Positions 26,149 to 35,278 of a stretch of 64,000 nucleotides of DNA are shown here, piece after piece. The position numbers and the translations under genes are program-made. The notes under the pieces were generated by a model that worked only from the letters and a program-made list of their open reading frames with translations, did not search any database and was not told the origin of the DNA. Source of the stretch: Planctomycetota bacterium (lineage in GTDB: Bacteria; Planctomycetota; Planctomycetia; Pirellulales; Pirellulaceae); assembly GCA_014381825.1 (NCBI GenBank), contig JACNKX010000081.1, positions 1-64,000 on the forward strand, given 5' to 3'. How positions within the stretch are numbered: the stretch's first letter is position 1; every line of letters begins with the position of its first letter.

Positions 26149-27054
26149 CTATCGACGCAAGTCGACGGAGAACGTTGGATTGTTTGCCACCGGGAGCATT
26201 GGGGCAAACCGCCGCGAACGACCTGATTGAGCATTGCCGCCTGGATAATAAACTACTCCCAGATAGGCGTCGACCGTTCCTGAGTCGGAAGGCGTGATGA
26301 AGTTCGCTTCGCCGAAAATTGCAAGACGATCGTTGAGCGGTACATGGATATCCGCTCCATAAACGAGCTGGACTCCGGTAGGATCAGCTACCGGAAACAG
26401 AATAAGTTCTTCGCCGTGTGGCTCGGCCGCTCCGACCCAAATGCTGGTTTCAGCTCCTCGTTCCCACGAATGTCGCCAGTACGCATTAACTTGGCTTATC
26501 GGCTCCAGACTAAGAGGAGTCCCAAGAAACGTCGCAGAGTCGCCGTGATCGGACACCGTGAACCACACGCCGAAATCGTCGCTATCAGATAGTTCGTGCG
26601 CTACAGTCCCTCGCCATTGCCCAAGATTGATTCCTTCGTAGTAATTCTCTGCGAGAAAGTCGTAAGCGAATCCCCACTTCCAGCGCCCGTCTCCGCGCTG
26701 AAAGACGCCGACGGTGGTAAAACTCTGAAATCTCTCGCCAGTACCTTGTAGAGCCTCGACCGCTCCCACCGCAAAGTCGTGGTAATTGACTCCTGATCCG
26801 AGCTGCATGCCGATGCTAAGTTCTTCGTGCAGTGGGACGCTGAAGTTGATGTGCGCTCGAGCACCCATGTGGGCATTCACGCCAAGATCTTGCGGCTGTT
26901 TCGAGCCGTCTAGACCGAAGAACATGGACAGGTTCTCGTTCCAGTTATTTCGTACGTCATCGTGGAAGGCTGAATACTCTTCGTCTATCTGCGATGTCGG
27001 TTCGATTTGTGCGGGGGCTACCGCCATGGCGCAAAAAACGAAGAGTATGTTCAT
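26149..27054 (-). CDS. probable outer-membrane beta-barrel protein
   Basis: A 301-residue exported protein with a short signal peptide (MNILFVFCAMAVAPAQ). The rest is alternating polar/aromatic strands typical of a beta-barrel (RWKWGFAYDFLAENYYEG, NAYWRHSWERG), ending FAPMLPVANNPTFSVDLRR. The C-terminal segment recalls a planctomycete family (DUF6666-like, from memory, unverified). It is convergent with the NtrC-type gene, 27 nt apart. Function unknown; possibly a channel or surface protein. Confidence 0.65.
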   Translation of the reverse strand: MNILFVFCAMAVAPAQIEPTSQIDEEYSAFHDDVRNNWNENLSMFFGLDGSKQPQDLGVNAHMGARAHINFSVPLHEELSIGMQLGSGVNYHDFAVGAVEALQGTGERFQSFTTVGVFQRGDGRWKWGFAYDFLAENYYEGINLGQWRGTVAHELSDSDDFGVWFTVSDHGDSATFLGTPLSLEPISQVNAYWRHSWERGAETSIWVGAAEPHGEELILFPVADPTGVQLVYGADIHVPLNDRLAIFGEANFITPSDSGTVDAYLGVVYYPGGNAQSGRSRRFAPMLPVANNPTFSVDLRR

Positions 27055-27181
27055 AACAGGATCTCGGGAGAACTCCGCTAGAGAAAGCGCGCACGACCAC
27101 GCAATCTATTATCGTCGTACCGATTATGCCGAGTTGATAGCAGCTCGTGCGCGCGTTTAATCTTGCGCCGCTTAACCAGCT

Positions 27182-30100
27182 TCAAGCCGGTGCTTGCATC
27201 CGGCAATAGCGCTGGACGATAGCAGGGCACCAGTCAGCGTCGATGACTTCGCCGACATCGCAGTTATCACGGAGAAATCTAACGGTTTCCGAGTTTTCGA
27301 TGATCGTGTCGGTAACAAGCAGATCCCCAGCGACACCCAGATCCAACAGCCGCTTCGTCACGTGGACGGTCGAGCCGAAGTAGTCGAGCCGGTCATTCAG
27401 CGTCGTTACCATGGCGGGACCGCGATGAGCTGCGACGCGAGCTGTCAACGGATCCTTGCGATCGGGCGACGATAACGCCGCATGAATTGCCAACCCCGAT
27501 TTGACGGCGGAACTAGGATCGGTGAAGGTCGCGATCATCCCTTCGCCAACGATCTTCACAACCGCGCCGCCGTGTTGAGTAATGCAGTTCTCTAATGCGA
27601 CTAACGCCTCGCGGATCACATCGAACGCTTCTCCATCCCCAAGCTGCTCGTAAAGTTCAGCTCCGCCGCCGATCTCCGCCATGAGCATCGCAACGGTCGC
27701 CACACTGACCATCTGACCGGCTGACAGCACTTGTCCCGGCAATAGCTCGCCAAACAGCGGAAAGGAAGAAGCATCTGCCGCCGTAACTGCGTCGGCGCGC
27801 GATGCCGTTCGTTCGAGCCGCATCATCAATTCTGTCGGACCATCGTTAAGCAAAGTCACCACTTGCGAGCCAGTTCTCAGAATTGGAACAAGGTCTCGCG
27901 GTGTCGGCTTCGAGAGGCGAATTTCGCACCGCCCGCTCGCGCCGCGTGAAGCAACTCGCAGATCGACCGCGAACGGTAGCTGCGGCCCACAGAGGCGATA
28001 CGCGCCTTCGGACAACGCCAATTCCATCTCGAATCGTTCTCCGGGCGGCAGTCGCACTTGGGCCACGACATGTGCGGAGAACGCGGGCCCCCCGATACAG
28101 TAGGTCTGCACTTCGACGTCGCGAATTTCGGGATGGGCTCGAAAAATCATCTCGATCGAATTCGCAAAGTCTAGCTCGAAGTTGGCATCGCACGCTTCAC
28201 AGTGTCCGTGTCCTTCGAGTGCCGCCAACGACTCTTCGACGTTCGACGGAATGCGACAAGAAGGACACAGTATGTCCCACAACAGTACCAACAACCCTTC
28301 TCGTGCCCCGTGTAAACAAGCGGCGAGAGCGCTCGTCGCATCAAGGTCGAATCGTTCAGCAAACGCTCGCGGTCGAATACGAGCGACTTCCTGATCCGAA
28401 GCATGTTCCAGGAACTGCCCGAGCGTGTCGATTACGGTTGCATCGAGTCCTCGGTCACGCAACCGTTCGATGCGTTGGTGCAAACGAGTTCTTCTTCGCG
28501 CCGATAGCGCCGCCGACTTGCGAAACGCGTCGGCCGTCGGGTCGGTATGCTTGCCGCTGGCGATAAAGCCATCGATCTGTTGATAGATCCGACCAAGCGA
28601 GCGTCGAGCTTTCATGCCAATTTCCATCTTGGCGATCAGCCGCCCGAGCATGTTCTTCGGCTCTAGCAACACTTTGTGACTGAGCAGCGTTGTACCGTCC
28701 ACCTGTGGCGTAAGTTCCACAACATTGACAAACCAAGTGAACGGTCCGTGTGAAAACTCCCGCAGAACGCTCATTCTTCGACCTTCCGTCCACTCGAACG
28801 GATGCTCTTCCCAAGCGATCCGTTGACCCGCGATTCGTGTTTCCGCAAACCGACGGACGCCACGTTCTGGGTCGTTGCGAGTCGAAAATCGAGCTGGTGG
28901 CAAACCCATCGCTTGGTTCAGTCGATCCGTGTTCGCTACGAACGGCCATAACTGAGCAGCCGAAGAATTGAGTGTCCACGTAAATTCGTACTCCAGCGTT
29001 CGAGCGGCATCGCAGTTGGGGAGCGCCGGGTGAATTGCTAAAGACGTCGCTTTACCGAGAAGAAGATTTTCGAGATCAACCAGCAACGCTTCTGCATCGG
29101 CGTAGCGAGCATCTGGATTTTTGGCGAGCGTCTTCTCGACGACGCTCTCGATCGCGCTGCCTATTCCAGGTTTCGTCTTCGACAACGATGGAATGGGATC
29201 GTGGCTGTGTTTGTTCAATACAGCAACGTGCGTCTTGGCGACGTACGGAGGACGTCCCGCTAGTAAATGAAACAGTGTCGCCCCCATCGAGTACACATCG
29301 GATCTCTCGTCGGTCGCCTCGCCGCGACACTGCTCCGGTGGCATATAGAACGGCGTTCCCATGACGGCACCCTGGCGCGTGATCGCCAGCGATTCACTCT
29401 GATCGAGACTCCGAGCGAGCCCGAAATCCGCAAGTTTGACGAGCGGCTGCTGTGTTTCTGACGGAGCCGTTTCCGCCGAGATTCGTTGGGTGCCGGCTGC
29501 GGTCAGCAAGAGATTGTCCGGTTTGATATCGCGATGCACGATCCCCCGACTGTGGGCAACGGCCAAGCCTCGTGCGACATCAACCATCAGCGCGAGCGCA
29601 ACGACTTCGTCGAGCGATGTTCGTTCTTCCAGCAATTCCGCCAAGTTGCGTCCCGGCACGAATTCCGTCACTAGGTAGGACACGTCGTCTTCGGTATTGA
29701 ACTCCAGAAGGTTTGCAACGAACGGGCTTTGCATCTTTGCAAGCATGCGGGCTTCTTTTGCGAATCGACGACGCGACGCAACGTTGTTGACGACCGCTTT
29801 GCCAAGCACCTTGATCGCGACCGCTGCACCGTCCGCCATGTCCTCGCCCCGATAAACGGCCCCCATTCCTCCTTCGCCAAGCTTGCCGACGATTCGGAAG
29901 CGTCCCAATTGTTCCGGCATCGGCTCATCGCTTGGTTCGACGACTTCGACGTCCGACTCGACGGTTTGATCGAGCCGAGCGCCGCCTAACGACTCGCTCG
30001 TCGCGAGTTGCGTTTTATCGAAGCTCGGCAGCGTCGCTGTGGAGACGATCGCGATGCGCTTCGCACAAGAATCCAACTGCTCGGCAAAGCCTCGCGCGGT

Positions 30101-30811
30101 GGTTCGATCGGCAGGGTCTGTAGCGAGCGCATGAGACAGGCACGCTGCTAGTTGGTCGGAAATCGGCTTCAACTCGTCGATCGTGGTGAGGTCGTCCTTG
30201 ATCGCCCCAACCTCTACGCTGGCAGCGCGCTCGCGGTCGACATGCTTTCCCAATAACAGCCAATGCAGAATTGTCGCGAGGCTGAACACGTCGCTGGCTG
30301 CCTCGGGTTCACCCCGCGCCGCCTCGGGCGCGATAAAGTCAGACTGACGATGCTCCGGAGCGTTAATGTCGATTGGATGGGTGCAATCAAGCTTCCAGAC
30401 GTCGTCGTCGCTTTGGATGTTCTCTGGGCAGATTGCACCATGACTAAACCCAACGCGATGCATCGCGATCAGTGCGTCTGTAAGTTTTCGGATCAATCGG
30501 ATCGTATCTGCTTGCGAGAGTGGTTGCTTCGCCTGTTGTTCGACGAGATTCGCGCCCTCAAGCCACTCGAGCGCTAGGTGAGGCGGATCGGCGTCCAATT
30601 CCAGTGTCTCAATCGAACGTAATGCCGGACCGCTTGCTAACGCTGCCTTTGCCAAGCGTGATCGCAGTTCGACCCCGGAAGAAGAATCAGCATCGACGGT
30701 CGTGAGCAGTCGGATCTCGACTGGTGAATTCGTACGCATGTCGACGGCTCGATATCGACCGAGGTCGCTGCCTAGCAATGGCGCATCGAGCCGGTACCTT
30801 CCAACTTGCAT
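27182..30811 (-). CDS. pseudokinase-kinase-SRPBCC-DUF5939-cyclase fusion
   Basis: A 1209-residue cytoplasmic signalling protein; ATG at 30811 (MQVGRYRLDAPL) is chosen because the kinase fold begins there, the ORF track adding 14 residues. Residues 2-250 are a kinase fold whose catalytic loop reads FSHGAICPENI and whose DFG is DCT, with VEIRLL in place of VAIK: a pseudokinase. Residues 302-585 are an intact Ser/Thr kinase (GEGGMGAVYRG, AIKVLGK, VHRDIKPDNLLL, LADFGLAR). Residues 605-750 look like an SRPBCC lipid-binding fold. Residues 765-1030 match DUF5939 with zinc-binding-type CPSC/CEAC pairs. The last 170 residues are a class III cyclase domain (DYFGSTVH...). Both metal aspartates are glutamate there, and the catalytic asparagine is histidine, so cyclase activity is doubtful. 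No membrane segment seen. Confidence 0.9.
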   Translation of the reverse strand: MQVGRYRLDAPLLGSDLGRYRAVDMRTNSPVEIRLLTTVDADSSSGVELRSRLAKAALASGPALRSIETLELDADPPHLALEWLEGANLVEQQAKQPLSQADTIRLIRKLTDALIAMHRVGFSHGAICPENIQSDDDVWKLDCTHPIDINAPEHRQSDFIAPEAARGEPEAASDVFSLATILHWLLLGKHVDRERAASVEVGAIKDDLTTIDELKPISDQLAACLSHALATDPADRTTARGFAEQLDSCAKRIAIVSTATLPSFDKTQLATSESLGGARLDQTVESDVEVVEPSDEPMPEQLGRFRIVGKLGEGGMGAVYRGEDMADGAAVAIKVLGKAVVNNVASRRRFAKEARMLAKMQSPFVANLLEFNTEDDVSYLVTEFVPGRNLAELLEERTSLDEVVALALMVDVARGLAVAHSRGIVHRDIKPDNLLLTAAGTQRISAETAPSETQQPLVKLADFGLARSLDQSESLAITRQGAVMGTPFYMPPEQCRGEATDERSDVYSMGATLFHLLAGRPPYVAKTHVAVLNKHSHDPIPSLSKTKPGIGSAIESVVEKTLAKNPDARYADAEALLVDLENLLLGKATSLAIHPALPNCDAARTLEYEFTWTLNSSAAQLWPFVANTDRLNQAMGLPPARFSTRNDPERGVRRFAETRIAGQRIAWEEHPFEWTEGRRMSVLREFSHGPFTWFVNVVELTPQVDGTTLLSHKVLLEPKNMLGRLIAKMEIGMKARRSLGRIYQQIDGFIASGKHTDPTADAFRKSAALSARRRTRLHQRIERLRDRGLDATVIDTLGQFLEHASDQEVARIRPRAFAERFDLDATSALAACLHGAREGLLVLLWDILCPSCRIPSNVEESLAALEGHGHCEACDANFELDFANSIEMIFRAHPEIRDVEVQTYCIGGPAFSAHVVAQVRLPPGERFEMELALSEGAYRLCGPQLPFAVDLRVASRGASGRCEIRLSKPTPRDLVPILRTGSQVVTLLNDGPTELMMRLERTASRADAVTAADASSFPLFGELLPGQVLSAGQMVSVATVAMLMAEIGGGAELYEQLGDGEAFDVIREALVALENCITQHGGAVVKIVGEGMIATFTDPSSAVKSGLAIHAALSSPDRKDPLTARVAAHRGPAMVTTLNDRLDYFGSTVHVTKRLLDLGVAGDLLVTDTIIENSETVRFLRDNCDVGEVIDADWCPAIVQRYCRMQAPA

Positions 30812-31001
30812 AATTGAATCGACGATCAGAAGCGAAAGAAAGATCGGCGGCACGACCGCTCATGCGCGATCGGCCCAATAATCGACAAAACGATGTTGTA
30901 CAGCATCGCGAGTCGGGTGGCATCCAGCAACGTTGCCCTAAATTCTACGGATCAGCGGCAACAGGTCGCGCCCGATCCCGTCACGTCGATTCGACGGCTT
31001 A

Positions 31002-31031
31002 TTGACCGTTCTGCGCACCGGCACCTATAAT
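31002..31031 (+). promoter_or_regulatory. near-consensus sigma-70 promoter of sucCD
   Basis: TTGACC (31002-31007), an 18-nt spacer and a perfect TATAAT (31026-31031) lie 58 nt upstream of the sucC start and point the right way. It is the clearest promoter in the window, consistent with a highly expressed TCA-cycle operon. Confidence 0.7.
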
Positions 31032-31089
31032 CCGCAACTCACTCCTTTACTCGATGCCCCTACCAGATATTCTGAGCGGAAATGTTGCG

Positions 31090-32274
31090 ATGAAAATTCA
31101 CGAGTATCAGGCCAAGCAGGTCCTGCGAGGCGCAGGTGTTGCGGTTCTCGATGGCCATGTCGCCGAGACGGACGACGAAGCTGCCAAAGCGTACGATGCT
31201 TTAGGCGGGTCGATCGCGGTTGTTAAAGCCCAGATTCATGCCGGCGGTCGCGGCAAAGGGACCACCAAGGAGAATCCAGAGCAACACGGCGTTCAACTTG
31301 TGAAAAGTGCGGACGAAGCTCGCGCTGTCGCCGAAGGTTTGCTCGGGAACACGCTGGTCACGATTCAAACCGGTGCGGAAGGCAAGACGGTCAACAAAGT
31401 TTTTGTCGAAGCCGGCTGCAACATCGCTCGGGAACTGTATCTTGGCATCGTGCTGGATCGTGCCGCCGCGATGCCCGTGTTAATGGTTTCGACGGAAGGC
31501 GGCGTCGAGATTGAGAAAGTCGCTGAAGAGACTCCGGAGTTGATCTTCAAGGAGCATTTCGATCCACATTTTGGCTTGCAAAGTTATCAAGTTCGTAAGC
31601 TCTGTGCGAAGCTCGGCATCAAAGGCAAGAGCATTCGCAGCGCTGACAAGTTTATGAGGGCGCTGTGCAAGGTTTACGTCGATTACGATTGCAGTCTCGC
31701 TGAAATCAATCCTCTGGTTGTGACGGGTGAAGGCGAGTTGGTTGCGCTCGACGCGAAGATGAGCTTCGACGACAACGCTCTCTTCCGTCATAAAGACATT
31801 CTCGAGTTCCGCGATCTAACTGAAGAAGAGCCCTCCGAGGTTCGTGCCGGCGAAGCAGGTCTAAGCTATGTCAAACTTGAAGGAAATATCGGCTGTTTGG
31901 TCAACGGAGCCGGCCTTGCGATGAGCACGATGGACATCATCAAGCTCAACGGCGGACAACCCGCGAACTTCTTGGACGTTGGCGGAGGTGCTAACGCCGA
32001 ACAAGTGACCGAGGCCTTCCGAATCATCCTCTCCGACCACCATGTGAAAGCCGTACTCGTAAATATTTTCGGCGGCATCATGCGTTGCACGACAATCGCC
32101 GAGGCGCTGGTTCAAGCGTACAAAACGGTTGGCTTTAACGTGCCGCTCGTCGTTCGCTTGGAAGGAACGGAAGTCGAAGAGGGAAAGAAGATCATCGCCG
32201 AAAGCGACGTCGATATTATCACAGCCGATGACATCAACGACGCCGCCAAAAAAGTTGTAGCAACGTTGATATAA
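31090..32274 (+). CDS. sucC: succinate-CoA ligase (ADP-forming) beta subunit
   Basis: A 394-residue SucC, forming succinyl-CoA synthetase with SucD; the complex makes ATP or GTP from succinyl-CoA in the TCA cycle. It begins [17 protein letters not shown], the family start, so ATG 31090 is chosen over 31054. The ATP-grasp domain shows [14 protein letters not shown] and the C-terminal CoA-ligase domain shows [16 protein letters not shown]. Length is normal. It is followed by sucD after 55 nt. Confidence 0.96.
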   Translation: MKIHEYQAKQVLRGAGVAVLDGHVAETDDEAAKAYDALGGSIAVVKAQIHAGGRGKGTTKENPEQHGVQLVKSADEARAVAEGLLGNTLVTIQTGAEGKTVNKVFVEAGCNIARELYLGIVLDRAAAMPVLMVSTEGGVEIEKVAEETPELIFKEHFDPHFGLQSYQVRKLCAKLGIKGKSIRSADKFMRALCKVYVDYDCSLAEINPLVVTGEGELVALDAKMSFDDNALFRHKDILEFRDLTEEEPSEVRAGEAGLSYVKLEGNIGCLVNGAGLAMSTMDIIKLNGGQPANFLDVGGGANAEQVTEAFRIILSDHHVKAVLVNIFGGIMRCTTIAEALVQAYKTVGFNVPLVVRLEGTEVEEGKKIIAESDVDIITADDINDAAKKVVATLI

Positions 32275-32329
32275 CGTCGTGGTGGCTTCCAGCCGCCGCA
32301 GATTCAAAGCAAACTCGAAAGTTGCAACG

Positions 32330-33211
32330 ATGAGCATTCTGGTAAACAAAGACACGCGTTTGATCTGCCAAGGTATCACCGGCAAGGCCGGTGAATTTCA
32401 CTCGAAGAACTGCCTGGATTACGGAACCGATCTTGTTGGTGGCGTAACGCCCGGCAAAGGCGGCGAAGAAGTCCTCGGCAAGCCGGTTTTCGATACCGTC
32501 GCAGAAGCCGTCGAGCAAACTGGTGCGGACGCAACGATGATCTTTGTGCCTGCTCCATTCACAGCGGACGCGATTCTCGAAGCGATCGATGCGGGCATCA
32601 AAACGATTGTGGCAATTACCGAGGGCGTTCCTGTCTTGGACATGGTTCGCGTCTATGAGATTGTTCGGAACAGCGACTCGGTACTGATCGGACCAAATTG
32701 TCCGGGCGTGATCACATCCGACGAATGCAAGATCGGCATCATGCCCGGTTACATTCATCAGCCTGGCAAAGTCGGTGTCATGAGCCGTAGCGGCACACTC
32801 ACCTATGAAGCCGTTTGGCAAACCTCGAGCATGGGACTTGGCCAGACGACGTGCGTTGGACTGGGCGGCGATCCAATCGTCGGGACATCATTCATCGATC
32901 TCTTCAAACTCTACGAAGCCGATCCAGCCACGGAGGCGATTCTAATGATCGGCGAAATCGGCGGCACCGCGGAAGAAGAAGCCGCAGCGTTCGTCAAGGA
33001 ACATGTCACGAAGCCAGTTGCCGCGTTCATCGCCGGTCGCACCGCGCCTCCCGGCAAACGAATGGGTCACGCCGGTGCCATCATCTCCGGTGGCAAAGGC
33101 ACTGCGGCCGAGAAGGTTGCCGCTCTTCAAGACGCTGGCATCGCAGTGGCGGAAAGTCCTGGTGACATGGGCGAGGCGGTTGCTCGCGCGATTAAGAACA
33201 AGGGCAGGTAG
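32330..33211 (+). CDS. sucD: succinate-CoA ligase alpha subunit
   Basis: A 293-residue SucD. It begins [21 protein letters not shown], matching the family, so ATG 32330 replaces the ORF track start at 32279. The CoA-binding Rossmann part and the phospho-histidine loop [20 protein letters not shown] are present; the catalytic histidine is in RMGHAGA. Normal length (about 290). Cotranscribed with sucC from the promoter at 31002. Confidence 0.96.
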   Translation: MSILVNKDTRLICQGITGKAGEFHSKNCLDYGTDLVGGVTPGKGGEEVLGKPVFDTVAEAVEQTGADATMIFVPAPFTADAILEAIDAGIKTIVAITEGVPVLDMVRVYEIVRNSDSVLIGPNCPGVITSDECKIGIMPGYIHQPGKVGVMSRSGTLTYEAVWQTSSMGLGQTTCVGLGGDPIVGTSFIDLFKLYEADPATEAILMIGEIGGTAEEEAAAFVKEHVTKPVAAFIAGRTAPPGKRMGHAGAIISGGKGTAAEKVAALQDAGIAVAESPGDMGEAVARAIKNKGR

Positions 33212-33250
33212 TCGAACGGCAAATACCTGGAGTGGCTACTTAGGTCGCAG

Positions 33251-33277
33251 GCAAGGCGAAGTTCTGGATCGCCTTGC
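33251..33277. terminator. hairpin downstream of sucD
   Basis: GCAAGGCGA (33251-33259) and TCGCCTTGC (33269-33277) form a perfect 9-bp stem around AGTTCTGGA, 40 nt after the sucD stop. No T-run follows, so it is only a candidate terminator or 3'-stabilising hairpin. Confidence 0.35.
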
Positions 33278-33357
33278 GGTAGTCGAATGGTTAGAATAGT
33301 AGCGGTGGGCCAGCCGCGCCCAGGGATTCCTCTCTTTTGCGGTCGGAGAGCATCGAT

Positions 33358-33573
33358 ATGCTAGGACCAAACTACACCGCCGTAATTCGCCGCGATGGCG
33401 AATGGTGGATCGGTTGGGTTGAGGAAATACCAGGCGTCAATTCTCAAGGCGCGACGCGAGACGAGTTGCTCTCGAATCTCCGCGAAGCACTCTCCGAGGC
33501 ACTGGAAATGAATCGCAAGGCCGCTCGATCGGCGGCAGGCACGACATTTGAAGAGGTTGCGATTCAGTTGTGA
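33358..33573 (+). CDS. hicB: short HicB-family antitoxin
   Basis: A 71-residue protein of the HicB/UPF0150 family (YTAVIRRDGEWWIGWVEEIPGVNSQGATRDEL). ATG 33358 has GGAGAG 7 nt upstream; the TTG start in the ORF track lacks this. It ends after the HicB core with no ribbon-helix-helix or HTH domain, so it can neutralise HicA but probably cannot repress transcription by itself. It overlaps hicA by 4 nt (GTGA). Antitoxin-first order is the reverse of canonical hicAB but common in this short form. Confidence 0.85.
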   Translation: MLGPNYTAVIRRDGEWWIGWVEEIPGVNSQGATRDELLSNLREALSEALEMNRKAARSAAGTTFEEVAIQL

Positions 33574-33755
33574 AACGCCGAGATCTCATTCGCCATCTAG
33601 TTAATCAAGGTTGTGAGTTGGTGCGAGAGGGTGGTAATCACTCGTGGTGGGGTAATCCGGCAAATGGCCATCGATCTGCAGTACCACGGCATAACGAGGT
33701 CTCCGACTTCCTTGCTCGAAAAATTTGTCGCGATCTCGGAATTGTAGATCCATAG
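33570..33755 (+). CDS. hicA: HicA-family mRNA interferase toxin
   Basis: A 61-residue double-stranded-RNA-binding-fold toxin. It starts with GTG (MKRRDLIRHLVNQGC) overlapping the hicB stop. The catalytic histidine lies in REGGNHSWWGNP, and the VPRHNEVSDFLARKICRDLG stretch is the family C-terminal half. HicA cleaves mRNA and blocks translation until bound by HicB. The pair forms a two-gene module between sucCD and a convergent esterase gene. Confidence 0.88.
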   Translation: MKRRDLIRHLVNQGCELVREGGNHSWWGNPANGHRSAVPRHNEVSDFLARKICRDLGIVDP

Positions 33756-33773
33756 CCAGCAGGCCCACTCTTT

Positions 33774-34523
33774 TTACACTAGACGCCGTCGCTCTTGATC
33801 CAATCGTTCGGCGATAAACATAACGGCTCGCTCGGCCATCACGTTGTAATACTCAAAGCCGTGGCCACCGCCAGAGGATTCGAGATCACACTCGTGCGGC
33901 ACGCCTAACGAGTACAGCTTCATTCGTAAGCGATCGACGCTGTCCCACCAGCGATAATCTTCCGGATCGCAACTGAAGAACTGATGTCTGGGCCAGTTCA
34001 GAGGATGAATGTGTAAGGTGGCAGTATCTTGGCGGACAGCTTCCGGATCTGAATACATCAACGGGATAGTTTCGTCGTCATCAAATCGTGACTGATAGTC
34101 GATCGCAGGGGAGATGGCGGCGACAACGGGAAATCGATCGGGATGTTTGTAAGCGATCCGTAACGCTCCTTGGCCTCCCATGCTCGTCCCGAGTAATGCA
34201 ACATTTCGGCTCGCCGATCCCCACCGCTGTTCGACGTAGGGCAAGACATTGTCGAGCACATGCCGTTCGGCGGTCAATTGTGGATCGAATTCAGCGCAGA
34301 TCCTATCGGTCCACCAGCTGCGTTGTGTCATCGGCGAAATGACGGGCAGACCGTGCTGGGAAAACTGTTTGATGAACGCGGTTTTGTCGACGAGCCGATT
34401 TAGATGGACGCCATGCAGATAAATCACAGCGAAACCATGAGCGCCGCGCTGAGGCGGCTCGTACACGTCGCACAGATGTCCGCCGACGGTTTCTTCGCTC
34501 CAAGTTCCCAATTCGCTGGTCAT
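33774..34523 (-). CDS. alpha/beta-hydrolase esterase
   Basis: A 249-residue cytoplasmic esterase of the esterase D/S-formylglutathione-hydrolase-like type. The nucleophile elbow GTSMGGQGALRIAYKHPD is clear, AVIYLHGVH forms the oxyanion region, and GGGHGFEYYNVMAERAV carries the catalytic histidine. ATG 34523 (MTSELGTWSEE) is preferred over 34577. Substrate unknown. Convergent with hicA with only 18 nt between stops. Confidence 0.82.
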   Translation of the reverse strand: MTSELGTWSEETVGGHLCDVYEPPQRGAHGFAVIYLHGVHLNRLVDKTAFIKQFSQHGLPVISPMTQRSWWTDRICAEFDPQLTAERHVLDNVLPYVEQRWGSASRNVALLGTSMGGQGALRIAYKHPDRFPVVAAISPAIDYQSRFDDDETIPLMYSDPEAVRQDTATLHIHPLNWPRHQFFSCDPEDYRWWDSVDRLRMKLYSLGVPHECDLESSGGGHGFEYYNVMAERAVMFIAERLDQERRRLV

Positions 34524-34750
34524 CGCGCGTCGCCTTCGATCTTCAACCGTGAATCGCTCAATAGAAGCAGCCATCACTCTCCGCGTGATGAGCGCTCGTC
34601 ACTTGGAAAGAGACCGATACGTTGACTCTCGCCGGGCAAATCAACTCTGCCCAGCGTACCGATGCCAGCACGCTTGGGCTACCCGTCCGTCATCACCCCT
34701 TTTAGAATAGCGACCGCCAATCGAACATTCGTGGAATACGGACTGCCAGC

Positions 34751-35278
34751 GTGAAGACATTACTTAGCGAAGAAGAACTCGAAGCCGGCGTCGCTCGCAT
34801 GGCGAGCGAAATCGCTGCATCGTACCGCGAACGGCCACTGACGATCGTTGGCGTGTTAACGGGCAGCATTGTCTTGTTGGCGGATCTCATAAGGCAACTC
34901 GATATGTCGCTGCGTGTCGGCGTGCTGCAAGCCAGTAGCTATCGCAGCGGAACTACTCGCGGCGAGTTGACAATCAATTCAGAAATGATGCTCGACGTTG
35001 CAGGGCGTGATATCCTCGTGGTTGATGATATCTTTGACACCGGTCACACGTTGGTCGAAGTCGTTGCCAAGCTGAATGAATTGGCGCCGACTTCAGTGAA
35101 GACGGCTGTGCTACTGCGGAAGCACGGTCGACAGGAAGTCGATTTCAGGCCGGATTTCGTTGCGTTTGATATCCCCGACGAGTTCGTTGTAGGTTACGGG
35201 CTGGACTATGCGGATCAGTATCGGCATCTTCGTGACCTTGTGGTGCTGGAGCCGGACGATCTGGCCAGTGACAAATAA
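34751..35278 (+). CDS. hpt: hypoxanthine phosphoribosyltransferase
   Basis: A 175-residue purine-salvage enzyme that joins hypoxanthine or guanine to PRPP. The PRPP loop is DILVVDDIFDTGHTLVEV, the GVLTGSIVLLADL loop binds pyrophosphate, and FVVGYGLDYADQYRHLRDL is the family C-terminal motif. The GTG start at 34751 fits the family N-terminus (KTLLSEEEL). It overlaps the start of a glycosyltransferase gene by one base (TAATG), suggesting cotranscription. A TAGAAT-like -10 box is at 34703, without a good -35. Confidence 0.93.
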   Translation: MKTLLSEEELEAGVARMASEIAASYRERPLTIVGVLTGSIVLLADLIRQLDMSLRVGVLQASSYRSGTTRGELTINSEMMLDVAGRDILVVDDIFDTGHTLVEVVAKLNELAPTSVKTAVLLRKHGRQEVDFRPDFVAFDIPDEFVVGYGLDYADQYRHLRDLVVLEPDDLASDK

